64,000 nt of DNA from Janthinobacterium sp. GW456P (lineage in GTDB: Bacteria > Pseudomonadota > Gammaproteobacteria > Burkholderiales > Burkholderiaceae_D): assembly GCF_002127655.1 (NCBI RefSeq), contig NZ_NEHB01000018.1, forward strand, positions 24,112-88,111. Direction: 5' to 3'. The translations under genes were made by a program, and so were the position numbers. The notes beneath the pieces were generated by a model that worked only from the letters and a program-made list of their open reading frames with translations, had not been told where the DNA came from and searched no databases. This document shows positions 8,210 to 17,135 of the stretch, in pieces; the first letter of the stretch is position 1; every line of letters starts with the position of its first letter.

Positions 8210-9157
8210 ATGGATAAAGAACTGTTACTGGCCCAGCCCCGCGGTTTCTGCGCTGGCGTCGACCGGGCGATCGAAATCGTCGAGCGCGCCTTGCAGCAAT
8301 TTGGCGCACCGATCTACGTGCGCCATGAAATCGTCCACAACGCCTATGTGGTGGCCGACTTGCGCAACAAGGGCGCCATCTTTATTGATGACCTCGACGA
8401 CGTGCCTGCTGGCAATACGCTCGTGTTTTCCGCGCATGGCGTGTCGAAAGCCGTGCGCGCCGAGGCGGAGTCGCGCGGCCTGAGCATTTTTGATGCGACT
8501 TGCCCTCTGGTCACCAAGGTTCACATGGAAGTGGGCAAGATGCGCCGCGAAGGCCGCGAGATCATCATGATCGGCCACGACGGCCATCCCGAGGTGGAAG
8601 GCACGATGGGCCAGGCCGACATGGGCATGCATCTGGTGGAAACGCTCGACGATGTGGCGGCATTGCAGGTCGCCAATCCGGACAGTCTGGCCTATGTTTC
8701 GCAAACAACGTTGTCAGTTGACGACACCAGCGACATTATTGCGGCCTTGAAAGCGAAATATCCGAATATCGCCGAGCCGAAAAAAGGCGACATTTGCTAC
8801 GCCACCACCAACCGTCAGGAAGCCGTGAAATTCATGGCGCCGCAAGTGGAAGTGGTGATCGTTGTGGGCAGCCCGAACAGTTCGAATTCGAACCGCTTGC
8901 GCGAAGTGGCCGAGAAGATGGGCACGCCCGCCTACATGGTCGACAATGCCTCGCAGATCGACCCCGCCTGGCTGGAAGGCAAGCTGCGCGTGGGTGTCAC
9001 GGCTGGCGCCTCGGCGCCCGAGGTGCTGGTGCAAGCCGTCATCGACCGCTTGAAAGAGTGCGGCGTGAAGAGCGTGCGTCCGCTCGATGGCGTACAGGAA
9101 GCCGTCACGTTCCCGATGCCGAAAGGCCTCGATGGCATCAAGCGCGACGTCGCCTGA
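8210..9157 (+). CDS. ispH: 4-hydroxy-3-methylbut-2-enyl diphosphate reductase
   Basis: The last enzyme of the MEP isoprenoid pathway, reducing HMBPP to IPP and DMAPP. The 315-residue protein has the three iron-sulfur cysteines at C14 (GFCAGV), C98 (DATCPLV) and C196 (ICYATTNRQ). The active-site His residues (H43, H126) and E128 in HDGHPEVEG are present, as is SPNSSNSNR. Its start is 9 bases after fkpB, so the two are cotranscribed. Confidence 0.98.
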   Translation: MDKELLLAQPRGFCAGVDRAIEIVERALQQFGAPIYVRHEIVHNAYVVADLRNKGAIFIDDLDDVPAGNTLVFSAHGVSKAVRAEAESRGLSIFDATCPLVTKVHMEVGKMRREGREIIMIGHDGHPEVEGTMGQADMGMHLVETLDDVAALQVANPDSLAYVSQTTLSVDDTSDIIAALKAKYPNIAEPKKGDICYATTNRQEAVKFMAPQVEVVIVVGSPNSSNSNRLREVAEKMGTPAYMVDNASQIDPAWLEGKLRVGVTAGASAPEVLVQAVIDRLKECGVKSVRPLDGVQEAVTFPMPKGLDGIKRDVA

Positions 9158-9457
9158 GCCTGCGGGACGATTGAGTATCGATGAGATAGTTGCTTCAAAA
9201 CCGAATTTAATTCGGAAATGATCGGTTTATTCCAAGTTTAGTTTTTGCAAAAGATCGTTATGATTGCCTCAAGCTTGAATATGTTGTCGTTATGACTAAG
9301 CAAGGTCACGCCCGTTTTGAGTGCGTGCACCATGTTGGTGAGAACGGTCCAGGGATGGCACTGCAGGATTTCTTCCTCCGGTGCCGTTTTTGTATCAGCG
9401 ACATGTTCCGGCGGAAGTTGTTCCCGAAAAATGTATATTTGATAGGGCAATCTGACC
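9158..9457. promoter_or_regulatory. 300-base leader of the liv operon with a palindrome
   Basis: There is no supported gene here. CCGAATT-T-AATTCGG (9201-9215) is a perfect dyad, nested between AAACCGA (9198-9204) and TCGGTTT (9222-9228), so two overlapping inverted repeats share this site. It may be an operator for livHMGF or the end of the ispH transcript. Short open frames on both strands lack ribosome-binding sites and recognisable sequence. Confidence 0.35.
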
Positions 9458-10387
9458 ATGGATACATTCATCCAGCAAATCATCAACGGCTTGGTGTTGG
9501 GCAGCATGTATGCCTTGATCGCCCTCGGTTACACCATGGTGTACGGCGTGTTGAACCTGATCAACTTCGCCCACGGCGATGTGCTCATGATCGGCGCCAT
9601 GGTGGGCTTGACCATCCTTAAGCTGCTGGGCATTTATGTGCCGGACTGGCCCGGCTATTTGAAACTGGCCACCGCCATCCTTGGTGCCATTCCCATCTGT
9701 ATTCTGGTCAACATCTTCATCGAGCGGGTCGCCTACCGCCGCCTGCGCAACGCCCCCCGCCTCGCCCCCCTGATTACCGCCATCGGCGTCTCCATCCTGC
9801 TGCAAACCTTCGCCATGATGATCTGGACGCGCAATCCGCTGCCATTTCCCCAGTTGCTGTCGACCGACCCGCTGCACATCGGTGGTGCTGTTATTTCCCA
9901 AACGCAGGTATTGCTGCTGGCCCTGGCCGCCATTTCCATGGGATCCCTGGTCTTACTTATTGAGAAAACCAAGATGGGCCGCGCCATGCGGGCCACGGCG
10001 GAGAACCCCCGCGTGGCGGGCCTCATGGGGGTCGATTCCGACAAGGTCATCGTCGCCACCTTTGCCATCGGCGCCGCGCTGGCCGCCGTGGCGGGCGTGA
10101 TGTGGGGCGCCAACTATGCTTCGGTAAAGTTTTCGATGGGAGCGCTTCCCGGGCTGAAGGCATTTTGCGCGGCCGTGCTGGGCGGCATCGGCAATATCTA
10201 TGGCGCCATGCTGGGCGGCATCCTGCTGGGCCTCATCGAGAGCCTGGGCGCCGGGTATATCGCCTATCTCACCGGTGGTTTCCTCGGCAGCAATTACCAG
10301 GATATCTTTGCCTTCATCGTGCTGATCATCGTGCTGACCCTGCGCCCGTCCGGCATCATGGGCGAACGCGTGGCCGACCGCGCCTGA
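9458..10387 (+). CDS. livH: Branched-chain amino acid ABC transporter permease LivH
   Basis: The 309-residue inner-membrane permease starts with MDTFIQQIINGLVLGSMYALIALGYTMVYGVLNLINFAHGD, the hallmark of LivH. About eight hydrophobic segments follow, with the EAA-like region GRAMRATAENPRVAGLMGVD around residues 173-192. It pairs with LivM to form the channel for leucine, isoleucine and valine (or urea/short amides in relatives). First gene of livHMGF. Confidence 0.95.
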   Translation: MDTFIQQIINGLVLGSMYALIALGYTMVYGVLNLINFAHGDVLMIGAMVGLTILKLLGIYVPDWPGYLKLATAILGAIPICILVNIFIERVAYRRLRNAPRLAPLITAIGVSILLQTFAMMIWTRNPLPFPQLLSTDPLHIGGAVISQTQVLLLALAAISMGSLVLLIEKTKMGRAMRATAENPRVAGLMGVDSDKVIVATFAIGAALAAVAGVMWGANYASVKFSMGALPGLKAFCAAVLGGIGNIYGAMLGGILLGLIESLGAGYIAYLTGGFLGSNYQDIFAFIVLIIVLTLRPSGIMGERVADRA

Positions 10388-10418
10388 CGTCATCCATAAA
10401 AACAAGGAGTTGACCATC

Positions 10419-11636
10419 ATGGCACTACTCGATTTTAACGCTAAGAAAAATCCGACCAAAGCCTACGCCGGCATGCTGGGCCTGGCCGCGCTGCTGATGG
10501 TATTCCCGTTTTTTGCCGCCCAGTTCGGCAATTCATGGGTGCGCATCGTCGACATGGCCTTGCTGTACATCATGCTGGCCCTGGGCTTGAACATCGTCGT
10601 CGGCTTTGCCGGCCTGCTCGACCTCGGCTACATCGCCTTCTACGCCGTGGGTGCCTACCTGACGGCCTTGCTGGCGTCGCCGCAGTTCGCCATCCTGCTT
10701 GAATCGGTGGTGAACCAGTATCCGGTGCTGGGCGCATCCCTGGTGCAACTGATGGGGCCGGAAATCCGCGAAAACGGCATCCACCTGTCTATCTGGATCA
10801 TCGTGCCCCTGGCCGCTGCTGTGGCTGGCCTGTGCGGCGCCTTGCTAGGTGCGCCGACCTTGAAACTGCGCGGCGACTATCTGGCCATCGTGACCCTGGG
10901 CTTTGGCGAGATCATCCGTATTTTCATGGGCAACTTGAATGAGCCCATCAATTTTACGAATGGCGTGCAAGGCATCAACATGGTTGACCCGATCCGCATC
11001 TTCGGCGTCAACCTGGCGGGCGAGGCGGGTACCAACAGCACCGTCGTGGTCGGCGGCTTTTCCATGCCGTCCGTGAACGCGTATTACTTTTTGTTCCTGT
11101 TTCTGTGCATCGCCGTCGTGTTCGTCACCAAGCGCCTGCAGCATTCGCGCCTGGGCCGCGCCTGGGTCGCCATCCGCGAAGACGAGATCGCCGCCAAGGC
11201 CATGGGCATCAATACCCGCAACGTCAAATTGCTGGCCTTTTCCATGGGCGCCTCGTTCGGCGGCGTGGCGGGCGCCATGTTTGCCGCCTTCCAGGGCTTT
11301 GTCGCGCCGGAATCGTTCTCGCTGACGGAATCGATCGCCGTACTGGCCATGGTAGTGCTGGGCGGCATCGGCCATGTCCCTGGCGTGATCCTGGGCGGCG
11401 TGATCCTTGCTTCCATACCCGAAGTGTTGCGCCATGTCGTCGAGCCGGCGCAGAAGGCGCTGTTTGGCGAGATCATCATCGACGCTGAAGTACTGCGCCA
11501 GTTGCTGTACGGTCTGGCCATGGTACTTATTATGCTTATACGCCCTGCCGGCCTCTGGCCATCGCCGAAGCACGAAGACCGGCCGGACCACGATGTCGAC
11601 CAGCCCGACAAATCCACCGGCGTCGTGTCCGCGTAA
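10419..11636 (+). CDS. livM: Branched-chain amino acid ABC transporter permease LivM
   Basis: The 405-residue permease has the LivM signature ALGLNIVVGFAGLLDLGYIAFYAVGAY near residues 50-76, and GRAWVAIREDEIAAKAMGIN as coupling helix in the second half. The ATG at 10419 has AAGGAG nine bases upstream and was preferred to the TTG at 10410. The C-terminus carries a charged Pro/Asp-rich tail (KHEDRPDHDVDQPDKS). It lies 31 bases after livH. Confidence 0.95.
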   Translation: MALLDFNAKKNPTKAYAGMLGLAALLMVFPFFAAQFGNSWVRIVDMALLYIMLALGLNIVVGFAGLLDLGYIAFYAVGAYLTALLASPQFAILLESVVNQYPVLGASLVQLMGPEIRENGIHLSIWIIVPLAAAVAGLCGALLGAPTLKLRGDYLAIVTLGFGEIIRIFMGNLNEPINFTNGVQGINMVDPIRIFGVNLAGEAGTNSTVVVGGFSMPSVNAYYFLFLFLCIAVVFVTKRLQHSRLGRAWVAIREDEIAAKAMGINTRNVKLLAFSMGASFGGVAGAMFAAFQGFVAPESFSLTESIAVLAMVVLGGIGHVPGVILGGVILASIPEVLRHVVEPAQKALFGEIIIDAEVLRQLLYGLAMVLIMLIRPAGLWPSPKHEDRPDHDVDQPDKSTGVVSA

Positions 11637-11648
11637 GGGAGGGATAGC

Positions 11649-12422
11649 ATGAGCGAACAGATCATTCTCAATATCGCCGGCGTAAATAAACGTTTCGGCG
11701 GCTTGCAGGCGTTGACGGACGTGGGCATTACCATCAAGCAAGGGCAGATTTATGGCTTGATCGGCCCGAACGGTGCCGGCAAGACGACCTTCTTCAACGT
11801 CATTACAGGCCTGTACCAGCCCGACACGGGCACTTTCGAGCTGGCCGGCAAGCCATATTCGCCGTCCGCGCCGCACAAGGTGGCGAAGGCGGGCATCGCG
11901 CGCACGTTTCAGAACATCCGTCTGTTTGGCGACATGACGGCGCTGGAAAACGTCATGGTGGGGCGCCACGTGCGCTCGCACCAGGGCGTGTTCGGCGCCA
12001 TCTTCCGCCACAGGGCGGCGCGCGAGGAAGAAGCGTCCATCCGCCGGCGCGCCATGGAGCTGCTCGATTTCGTCGGCATCGCCCAGTTCGCCAGCCGCAC
12101 GGCGCGCTTCCTGTCGTACGGCGACCAGCGGCGCCTGGAAATCGCCCGCGCGCTGGCCACCGACCCGCAACTGCTGGCACTCGACGAACCGGCGGCCGGC
12201 ATGAACGCGACGGAAAAGCTGGCCCTGCGCGAGTTGCTGGTGAAAATCAAGGCCGAAGGCAAGACCGTGCTGTTGATCGAGCACGACGTGAAACTGATGA
12301 TGGGATTGTGCGACCGCATCACGGTGCTTGAGTATGGCAAGCGCATCGCGGAAGGCTTGCCGGCCGAAATACAACAAAACCCGGCCGTCATCGAGGCTTA
12401 CCTGGGAGGGTCGCACGCATGA
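11649..12422 (+). CDS. livG: Branched-chain amino acid ABC transporter ATPase LivG
   Basis: The 257-residue nucleotide-binding subunit has Walker A GPNGAGKTTFFN (about 38-49), the LivG-type signature LSYGDQRRLEIARAL, and Walker B QLLALDEPAAGMN. It powers import with LivF. GGGAGG precedes the start, 12 bases after livM. Its stop overlaps the livF start by four bases (ATGA), implying coupled translation. Confidence 0.96.
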   Translation: MSEQIILNIAGVNKRFGGLQALTDVGITIKQGQIYGLIGPNGAGKTTFFNVITGLYQPDTGTFELAGKPYSPSAPHKVAKAGIARTFQNIRLFGDMTALENVMVGRHVRSHQGVFGAIFRHRAAREEEASIRRRAMELLDFVGIAQFASRTARFLSYGDQRRLEIARALATDPQLLALDEPAAGMNATEKLALRELLVKIKAEGKTVLLIEHDVKLMMGLCDRITVLEYGKRIAEGLPAEIQQNPAVIEAYLGGSHA

Positions 12423-13141
12423 GTAACAGTGTACTGAAGGTATCGGGCTTGCACGTGGCCTACGGCGGCATCAAGGCCGTGAAAGGCATCGACCTGGAAG
12501 TCAACCAGGGCGAGCTGATCGCCCTCATCGGCGCGAACGGCGCCGGCAAGACGACGACCTTGAAAGCCATCACGGGCACATTACCTGCATGCAAGATCGA
12601 AGGGACGATCAGTTACCTGGGCGAAGCGCTCAAGGGCACGAAATCGTTCCACCTGGTGGAAAGGAAGCTGGCCATGGTGCCGGAAGGACGGGGCGTGTTT
12701 ACCCGCATGTCGATCCGCGAAAACCTCATGATGGGCGCCTACACGCGCACGGACAAGGCGGGTGTCGAGGATGACATTGCCAAGTGGTTCGACGTGTTTC
12801 CGCGCCTCAAGGAGCGGGCGGCGCAGATGGCCGGCACCCTGTCGGGCGGCGAGCAGCAAATGCTGGCCATGGCACGCGCCCTGATGAGCCATCCGAAGCT
12901 GTTGCTGCTCGACGAGCCGTCGATGGGCCTGTCGCCCATCATGGTCGAGAAAATCTTCGAGGTGATCCGCAAGGTGTCGTCCGAAGGCATCACGATCTTG
13001 CTGGTCGAACAGAATGCCCGTTTGGCCCTGCAGGCGGCGCACCGTGGCTATGTGATGGATTCCGGCCTGGTCACCATGGGCGGCAACGCGGCGGCCATGC
13101 TCGACGACCCGCGCGTGAAGGCGGCGTATCTGGGCGAGTAA
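12419..13141 (+). CDS. livF: Branched-chain amino acid ABC transporter ATPase LivF
   Basis: The 240-residue second ATPase of the system has Walker A GANGAGKTTTLK, signature LSGGEQQMLAMARALM, Walker B LLLLDEPSMGLSP, and the H-loop replaced by the LivF-type ILLVEQN. It overlaps livG by four bases. No gene for the periplasmic binding protein LivJ/K precedes or follows the operon in this window. Confidence 0.96.
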   Translation: MSNSVLKVSGLHVAYGGIKAVKGIDLEVNQGELIALIGANGAGKTTTLKAITGTLPACKIEGTISYLGEALKGTKSFHLVERKLAMVPEGRGVFTRMSIRENLMMGAYTRTDKAGVEDDIAKWFDVFPRLKERAAQMAGTLSGGEQQMLAMARALMSHPKLLLLDEPSMGLSPIMVEKIFEVIRKVSSEGITILLVEQNARLALQAAHRGYVMDSGLVTMGGNAAAMLDDPRVKAAYLGE

Positions 13142-13164
13142 GCTGCCAGGAAATATTTTGGCAT

Positions 13165-13191
13165 AAAAAATGCCCCAGCTGGGCTGGGGCA
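13165..13191 (-). terminator. Intrinsic terminator of the phasin gene
   Basis: TGCCCCAG (13171-13178) pairs with CTGGGGCA (13184-13191) across 5 bases. Read on minus, the stem is followed by six T residues (A-run 13165-13170). It lies about 80 bases past the phasin stop and may also end the liv transcript from the other side. Confidence 0.8.
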
Positions 13192-13272
13192 TAATGGCAT
13201 CCGTCAGGGAAGTGCGGGATGGATGCCTGGAGGAGCAGGTAACAGCGGACCGCCGTGGCGGTCGCGCGATAA

Positions 13273-13839
13273 TTACTTGGCAGCAGCGCGCGGCACGACT
13301 TTTTCAGCCGCTTGCGTGAACTGGTTCACGGCCGAGGTCAGGTTCGCTTCGATCGCTTCAACGGCTTGTTTGCTGGTTTTCGAGAACTGCTCGTAGCCTG
13401 CATTGGCGTTGCCGATGGCGCTTTTCAGGATGGCGACGGCGTTTTCCGAACCGGCTGGCGCGTTCTTGGTGACTTCTTCCACCAGGGACAGGACTTTGCG
13501 GTTGGTTTCAGCGATTTGCGTTTCAGCAGCTTTGCTGAACTCGGCTTGGGTGCCCGACGTGATGGCAGCCAGATGGCGGCCGTAAGCGATGGCTTTTTCG
13601 GCGCTAGGCTGGGCTTGAGCAGCGCTCAGCGAGAAGAATTCTTGTGGATCTTTTGCCGACAGCAATTGCTTGGCGGCGGCGGTCGATTCTTCCAGGGTCG
13701 CCTTGGCAGCGGTCAGGTTCAGTTCGACGATCTTTTCGATGCCTTCGAACGCTTTGCCCGTCAGCGACGAGAACAGGGCGAATTGGGCTTCCAGGTTGGC
13801 TTTGGTAGCGGACGAAAATTGCTCAGGAATTGAAAACAT
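13273..13839 (-). CDS. Phasin (PHA granule surface protein)
   Basis: The 188-residue protein starts [33 protein letters not shown], typical of the PhaP/phasin_2 family, and is nearly all amphipathic helix rich in Ala, Lys and Glu. It ends in the basic tail [12 protein letters not shown]. Phasins coat polyhydroxyalkanoate granules and control their size. The ATG with complement at 13837-13839 was chosen because GGAGATTT stands just upstream; an in-frame start four codons earlier overlaps that site. The divergent upstream region carries two copies of a 16-bp motif, probably PhaR sites. No PHA synthase gene is in the window. Confidence 0.93.
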   Translation of the reverse strand: MFSIPEQFSSATKANLEAQFALFSSLTGKAFEGIEKIVELNLTAAKATLEESTAAAKQLLSAKDPQEFFSLSAAQAQPSAEKAIAYGRHLAAITSGTQAEFSKAAETQIAETNRKVLSLVEEVTKNAPAGSENAVAILKSAIGNANAGYEQFSKTSKQAVEAIEANLTSAVNQFTQAAEKVVPRAAAK

Positions 13840-13933
13840 ATAAATCTCCAAAAAATCGAAATCTGGTTAATTTGATGCTGCGTGTACCGTTTGGGAAAGC
13901 AGGTGAATCTAAATTTTTCAAGCTGAACAAGAA

Positions 13934-14005
13934 TTGTGCAACGCAACAAACCCTATTCTACGGCGAAAAAAAACGAAGTCAAGCGTTTCTTGTGCGATGC
14001 AACAA
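13934..14005 (-). promoter_or_regulatory. Two PhaR-like 16-bp repeats upstream of the phasin gene
   Basis: TTGTGCAACGCAACAA (13934-13949) and TTGTGCGATGCAACAA (13990-14005) differ at two positions and are 56 bases apart. They sit in a strongly A+T-rich stretch 95-167 bases upstream of the phasin start. Related TGCA-rich sites in phasin promoters of other betaproteobacteria bind the PHA-responsive repressor PhaR (established knowledge; exact match not checked). Confidence 0.55.
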
Positions 14006-14191
14006 TTGAATAGATTTGCATCAAAAGTCATTGTTTCTAAAGAGAAATATTTGATTTCTACGTGTCAATGGTTTATGTCTAAACCATCATTTCCAGTGGC
14101 TGCGGGGGACGATCGCGGCGCAGCATGCTAGACTTTGCCTCCCGCACTGGCGCAGCTCTCCGGTGCCGATCCTGTTTCCCGAGTTGATACC

Positions 14192-15118
14192 ATGTCCAAT
14201 CTTCCCGCCGCGGCTGGCGCCAGCGGCAAAGCTTCCAAAATCCCTTTCCTGACGACCCTGGTACCGATGGCCTTGCCTGGTTTCTTCGTGTTGTTATGGA
14301 GCACAGGTTTTATCGTCGCCAAGTTCGGCCTGCCGTACGCGCCGCCGCTGACTTTTTTGCTGCTGCGCTTCCTGGGCGTGCTGGTGATCCTGCTGCCGCT
14401 GGTGCTGCTGTTGCGCGCGCCGTGGCCCGTGGGGCAGTTCCGCCAGATCGCCGTGGCCGGCATCCTGATGCAGGCCGGCTACCTGGCCGGCGTGTGGTGC
14501 GCCATCAAACTGGGCATGCCGGCCGGCCTGTCGGCCCTGATCGTGGGCATGCAGCCCGTGCTGACGGCCTGCGCCGCACCGCTGATCGGCGAATCCGTGC
14601 GCCCGCGCCAATGGCTGGGCCTGTTCTTCGGCTTGCTGGGCGTGGCCCTGGTCGTCTACGCGAAGATCAACCTCGTGGGCTTGACGGTGGAAAGCGTGCT
14701 GCTGTGCGTGTTCGCCCTGCTGTCGATGACGGCCGGCACCATGTATCAAAAACGCCACTGTCCCCAGTTCGATTTGCGCACCGGGACGGTGGTGCAGTTT
14801 GCCGCTTCCATCGTCGTGGTCTTGCCATTCGCCTTGTATTACGAAGGCTTGGACCTGCATTTCAGCAACGTCCAATGGACGGCGAATTTTATTGGCGCCT
14901 TGCTGTGGTCGGTACTCGTGCTGTCGATCGGCGCCATCTTTCTGCTGTTCGCCCTGATCCGCCGCAGCGACGCGACGAAAGTGACCGGTTTGCTGTACCT
15001 GACGCCGCCCACGACGGCCGTGATGGCCTGGCTGATGTTTGGCGAAGCATTTAATATGCTGGGCATCGCCGGCATGCTGGTGGCCGTGATCGGCGTGGTG
15101 TTTGTAGTCAAGAAATAG
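14192..15118 (+). CDS. EamA/DMT-family transporter
   Basis: A 308-residue membrane protein with ten predicted helices arranged as two EamA repeats: the first from PLGFFVLLWSTGFIVAKFGLPYAPPLTF, the second from about residue 165. Proteins of this drug/metabolite transporter family export amino acids, purines or other small metabolites; the substrate is not evident. The start at 14192 was chosen over an upstream in-frame GTG-type start because the residues before it are not conserved-looking and GAG lies upstream. It is 14 bases before a nitroreductase gene, probably the same transcript. Confidence 0.88.
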   Translation: MSNLPAAAGASGKASKIPFLTTLVPMALPGFFVLLWSTGFIVAKFGLPYAPPLTFLLLRFLGVLVILLPLVLLLRAPWPVGQFRQIAVAGILMQAGYLAGVWCAIKLGMPAGLSALIVGMQPVLTACAAPLIGESVRPRQWLGLFFGLLGVALVVYAKINLVGLTVESVLLCVFALLSMTAGTMYQKRHCPQFDLRTGTVVQFAASIVVVLPFALYYEGLDLHFSNVQWTANFIGALLWSVLVLSIGAIFLLFALIRRSDATKVTGLLYLTPPTTAVMAWLMFGEAFNMLGIAGMLVAVIGVVFVVKK

Positions 15119-15132
15119 CAGGGAGCAGCGCA

Positions 15133-15852
15133 GTGAGCAAGCCAGTATCTGAAACACAGGCGGCGCAGCAAGCCGTCGATAGCGTCATCCTGTCGCGCCG
15201 TTCGATCCGCGCCTTTTTACCCACGCCGGTGGCGCAGGACGAAATCGCGCGCATCCTGGAAGTGGCGGCGCGCGCGCCCTCGGGCGCCAACATGCAGCCG
15301 TGGAAAGTGTATGTGCTGTCGGGCGAAGCGCGCCTGCGCCTGTCACGCCGCATCCTCGAGGCCTATGCCGCGCCGAAAGCGCCCGATGCGCCCGCGCGCA
15401 CGGCGTCGTACACCTATTACCCGCGCCAGTGGACGGCGCCGTTCATCGAGCGCCGCCGCAAGATCGGCCTGGATCTGTATCAGCTGCTGGGCCTGGAACG
15501 GGGCGATACGGCCGGCATGGCGGCCCAGCATGGGCGCAACTTCCAGTTTTTCGATGCGCCCGTGGGCTTGATCTTTACCATCGAACGGGTGCTGGAACAG
15601 GGTTCCTGGCTCGATTACGGCATGTTCTTGCAAAATATCATGCTGGCGGCGCGCGCGCGGGGACTCGATACCTGCCCGCAAGCGGCTTTCATCCACTACC
15701 ATGACATCATCCGCGACGAGCTGGGCATACCGGCCAGCGAAATGGTGGTGTGCGGCATGGCCCTCGGCTATGCCGACCCGGACAAGATCGAGAACCGCCT
15801 GAGCACGGAACGCGAGCCGCTGGCCGGCTTTGTTAAATTCATGGACAAATAG
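15133..15852 (+). CDS. Nitroreductase-family FMN flavoprotein
   Basis: The 239-residue protein begins with GTG, with GGGAG nine bases upstream. It has the FMN-binding RRSIRAFLPTPV (about 22-33) and APSGANMQPWKVYVL (about 51-65) of the nitroreductase family, plus a C-terminal GMALGYADPDKIEN. Members reduce nitroaromatics, quinones or enoates with NAD(P)H. The physiological substrate is unknown. It follows the EamA exporter closely, so the two may act on related compounds (inference). Confidence 0.9.
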   Translation: MSKPVSETQAAQQAVDSVILSRRSIRAFLPTPVAQDEIARILEVAARAPSGANMQPWKVYVLSGEARLRLSRRILEAYAAPKAPDAPARTASYTYYPRQWTAPFIERRRKIGLDLYQLLGLERGDTAGMAAQHGRNFQFFDAPVGLIFTIERVLEQGSWLDYGMFLQNIMLAARARGLDTCPQAAFIHYHDIIRDELGIPASEMVVCGMALGYADPDKIENRLSTEREPLAGFVKFMDK

Positions 15853-16029
15853 ACACTGCAAGCGATGGGCAGGCGCAAATGGCCGATCAAGGATGAGCTT
15901 GTTTGCTGATCGCCAACGCTTTGTATTTCAGTGCTGCAATAAATACTGTCCCAACTGTTAAATAGGCTTGCGAATACTCTGCATTTCGCTACACTGCAAT
16001 AAGGCAACAGCTTCACGGGGAATTATCGA

Positions 16030-17103
16030 ATGGCTAAGTTTAAACTTGCGCTGGGTGTCCTGGCTTCCCTGTTGTTTGCACTGGCGCCGGCTGCGGCCGT
16101 GCACGCCAGGGACGCGAACGGCAAATCCTCAGCCTCCAAGAAACACAACACCAAGAAAATCAAGGTCGTGCTGCGCAAGGGCGCGACGGCCGCGCCGCGC
16201 GAAAAGAGCGTGCGCCGGGTCGTCATGGTGCGCGGCAAACGCAAGGTCATCTATCAAAAAGTCAGCAGCGTGGCCGTGCCCATGGCCGCCCCGATGCCCA
16301 CCATGGGCGACCTGGCCGGCCTGAACCTCACGCGCGATCCGCTCGACCTCAAGTCGAGCGTGGCACTGGTGCTGGACCAGGCCAATTCGGAAGTGCTGTT
16401 TGAAAAGAATTCGAATGTCGCCCTGCCCATCGCCTCCATCACCAAGATGATGACGGGCCTGGTGGTGGTCGAAGCGCACCAGGACATGGATGAATTGCTG
16501 ACGATTACGGACGAAGACGTCGACCGCGCCAAGTTCAGCAGCTCGCGCCTGAAAGTGGGTTCGCAATTGACGCGCGCGAATATGCTGCACATCGCCCTGA
16601 TGAGCTCGGAAAACCGCGCCGCCTCGGCGCTGGGCCGCAATTATCCGGGCGGCTTGCCCGCGTTTGTCGACGCCATGAACAGCAAGGCGCGCCAGCTGGG
16701 CATGATGGATACGCATTACGTCGATTCCAGCGGCTTGTCGAAAATGAACGTGGCCAGCGCGCGCGACTTGGGCAAGCTGGCCATGGCCGCCTTCCGCCAT
16801 CCGCTGCTGCGCGAGTACTCGACGGACCCGAAAGCCATCGTCGAAGCCAGCGGCCAGCCTATGCAGTTTGGCAATACGAATCACCTGGTGGCCAATCCCG
16901 GCTGGGAAATCGGCTTGCAAAAGACGGGCTTCATCAATGAGGCGGGACGTTGTCTGATGATGCAGGCCGTCATCGAAGGACGGGCCGTGATCATGGTCTT
17001 CCTCGATTCCAAGGGGAAACAGTCGCGTACGGCCGATGCGGGACGCATGCGCAAGTGGCTGGAAGCGTTGAAACCGGCCAACATGAGCTTGCCTGGCGGT
17101 TAA
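16030..17103 (+). CDS. pbpG: D-alanyl-D-alanine endopeptidase (PBP7-type)
   Basis: A periplasmic low-molecular-weight penicillin-binding protein of 357 residues. After a signal peptide ending near VHARDA, a basic linker rich in Lys/Arg (31-80) leads to the S11 peptidase domain. Active-site motifs are S136-I-T-K139, S193-E-N195 and K298-T-G300. It cleaves D-Ala-mDAP cross-links in peptidoglycan. The linker is longer and more basic than in E. coli PBP7. GGGGAATT precedes the ATG. A strong terminator follows at once. Confidence 0.94.
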   Translation: MAKFKLALGVLASLLFALAPAAAVHARDANGKSSASKKHNTKKIKVVLRKGATAAPREKSVRRVVMVRGKRKVIYQKVSSVAVPMAAPMPTMGDLAGLNLTRDPLDLKSSVALVLDQANSEVLFEKNSNVALPIASITKMMTGLVVVEAHQDMDELLTITDEDVDRAKFSSSRLKVGSQLTRANMLHIALMSSENRAASALGRNYPGGLPAFVDAMNSKARQLGMMDTHYVDSSGLSKMNVASARDLGKLAMAAFRHPLLREYSTDPKAIVEASGQPMQFGNTNHLVANPGWEIGLQKTGFINEAGRCLMMQAVIEGRAVIMVFLDSKGKQSRTADAGRMRKWLEALKPANMSLPGG

Positions 17104-17106
17104 AAG

Positions 17107-17135
17107 ACAGGGCAGCGTTGCTGCCCTGTTTCTTT
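17107..17135 (+). terminator. Intrinsic terminator of pbpG
   Basis: ACAGGGCAGC (17107-17116) pairs perfectly with GCTGCCCTGT (17120-17129) around GTT and is followed by TTCTTT. The region overlaps the stop of the convergent IclR gene and may end both transcripts. Confidence 0.88.

Noticed and set aside
9238..9621. Short frames of 89 and 109 codons in the liv leader
   Set aside because: There is no ribosome-binding site or recognisable family, and they run into livH in other frames.
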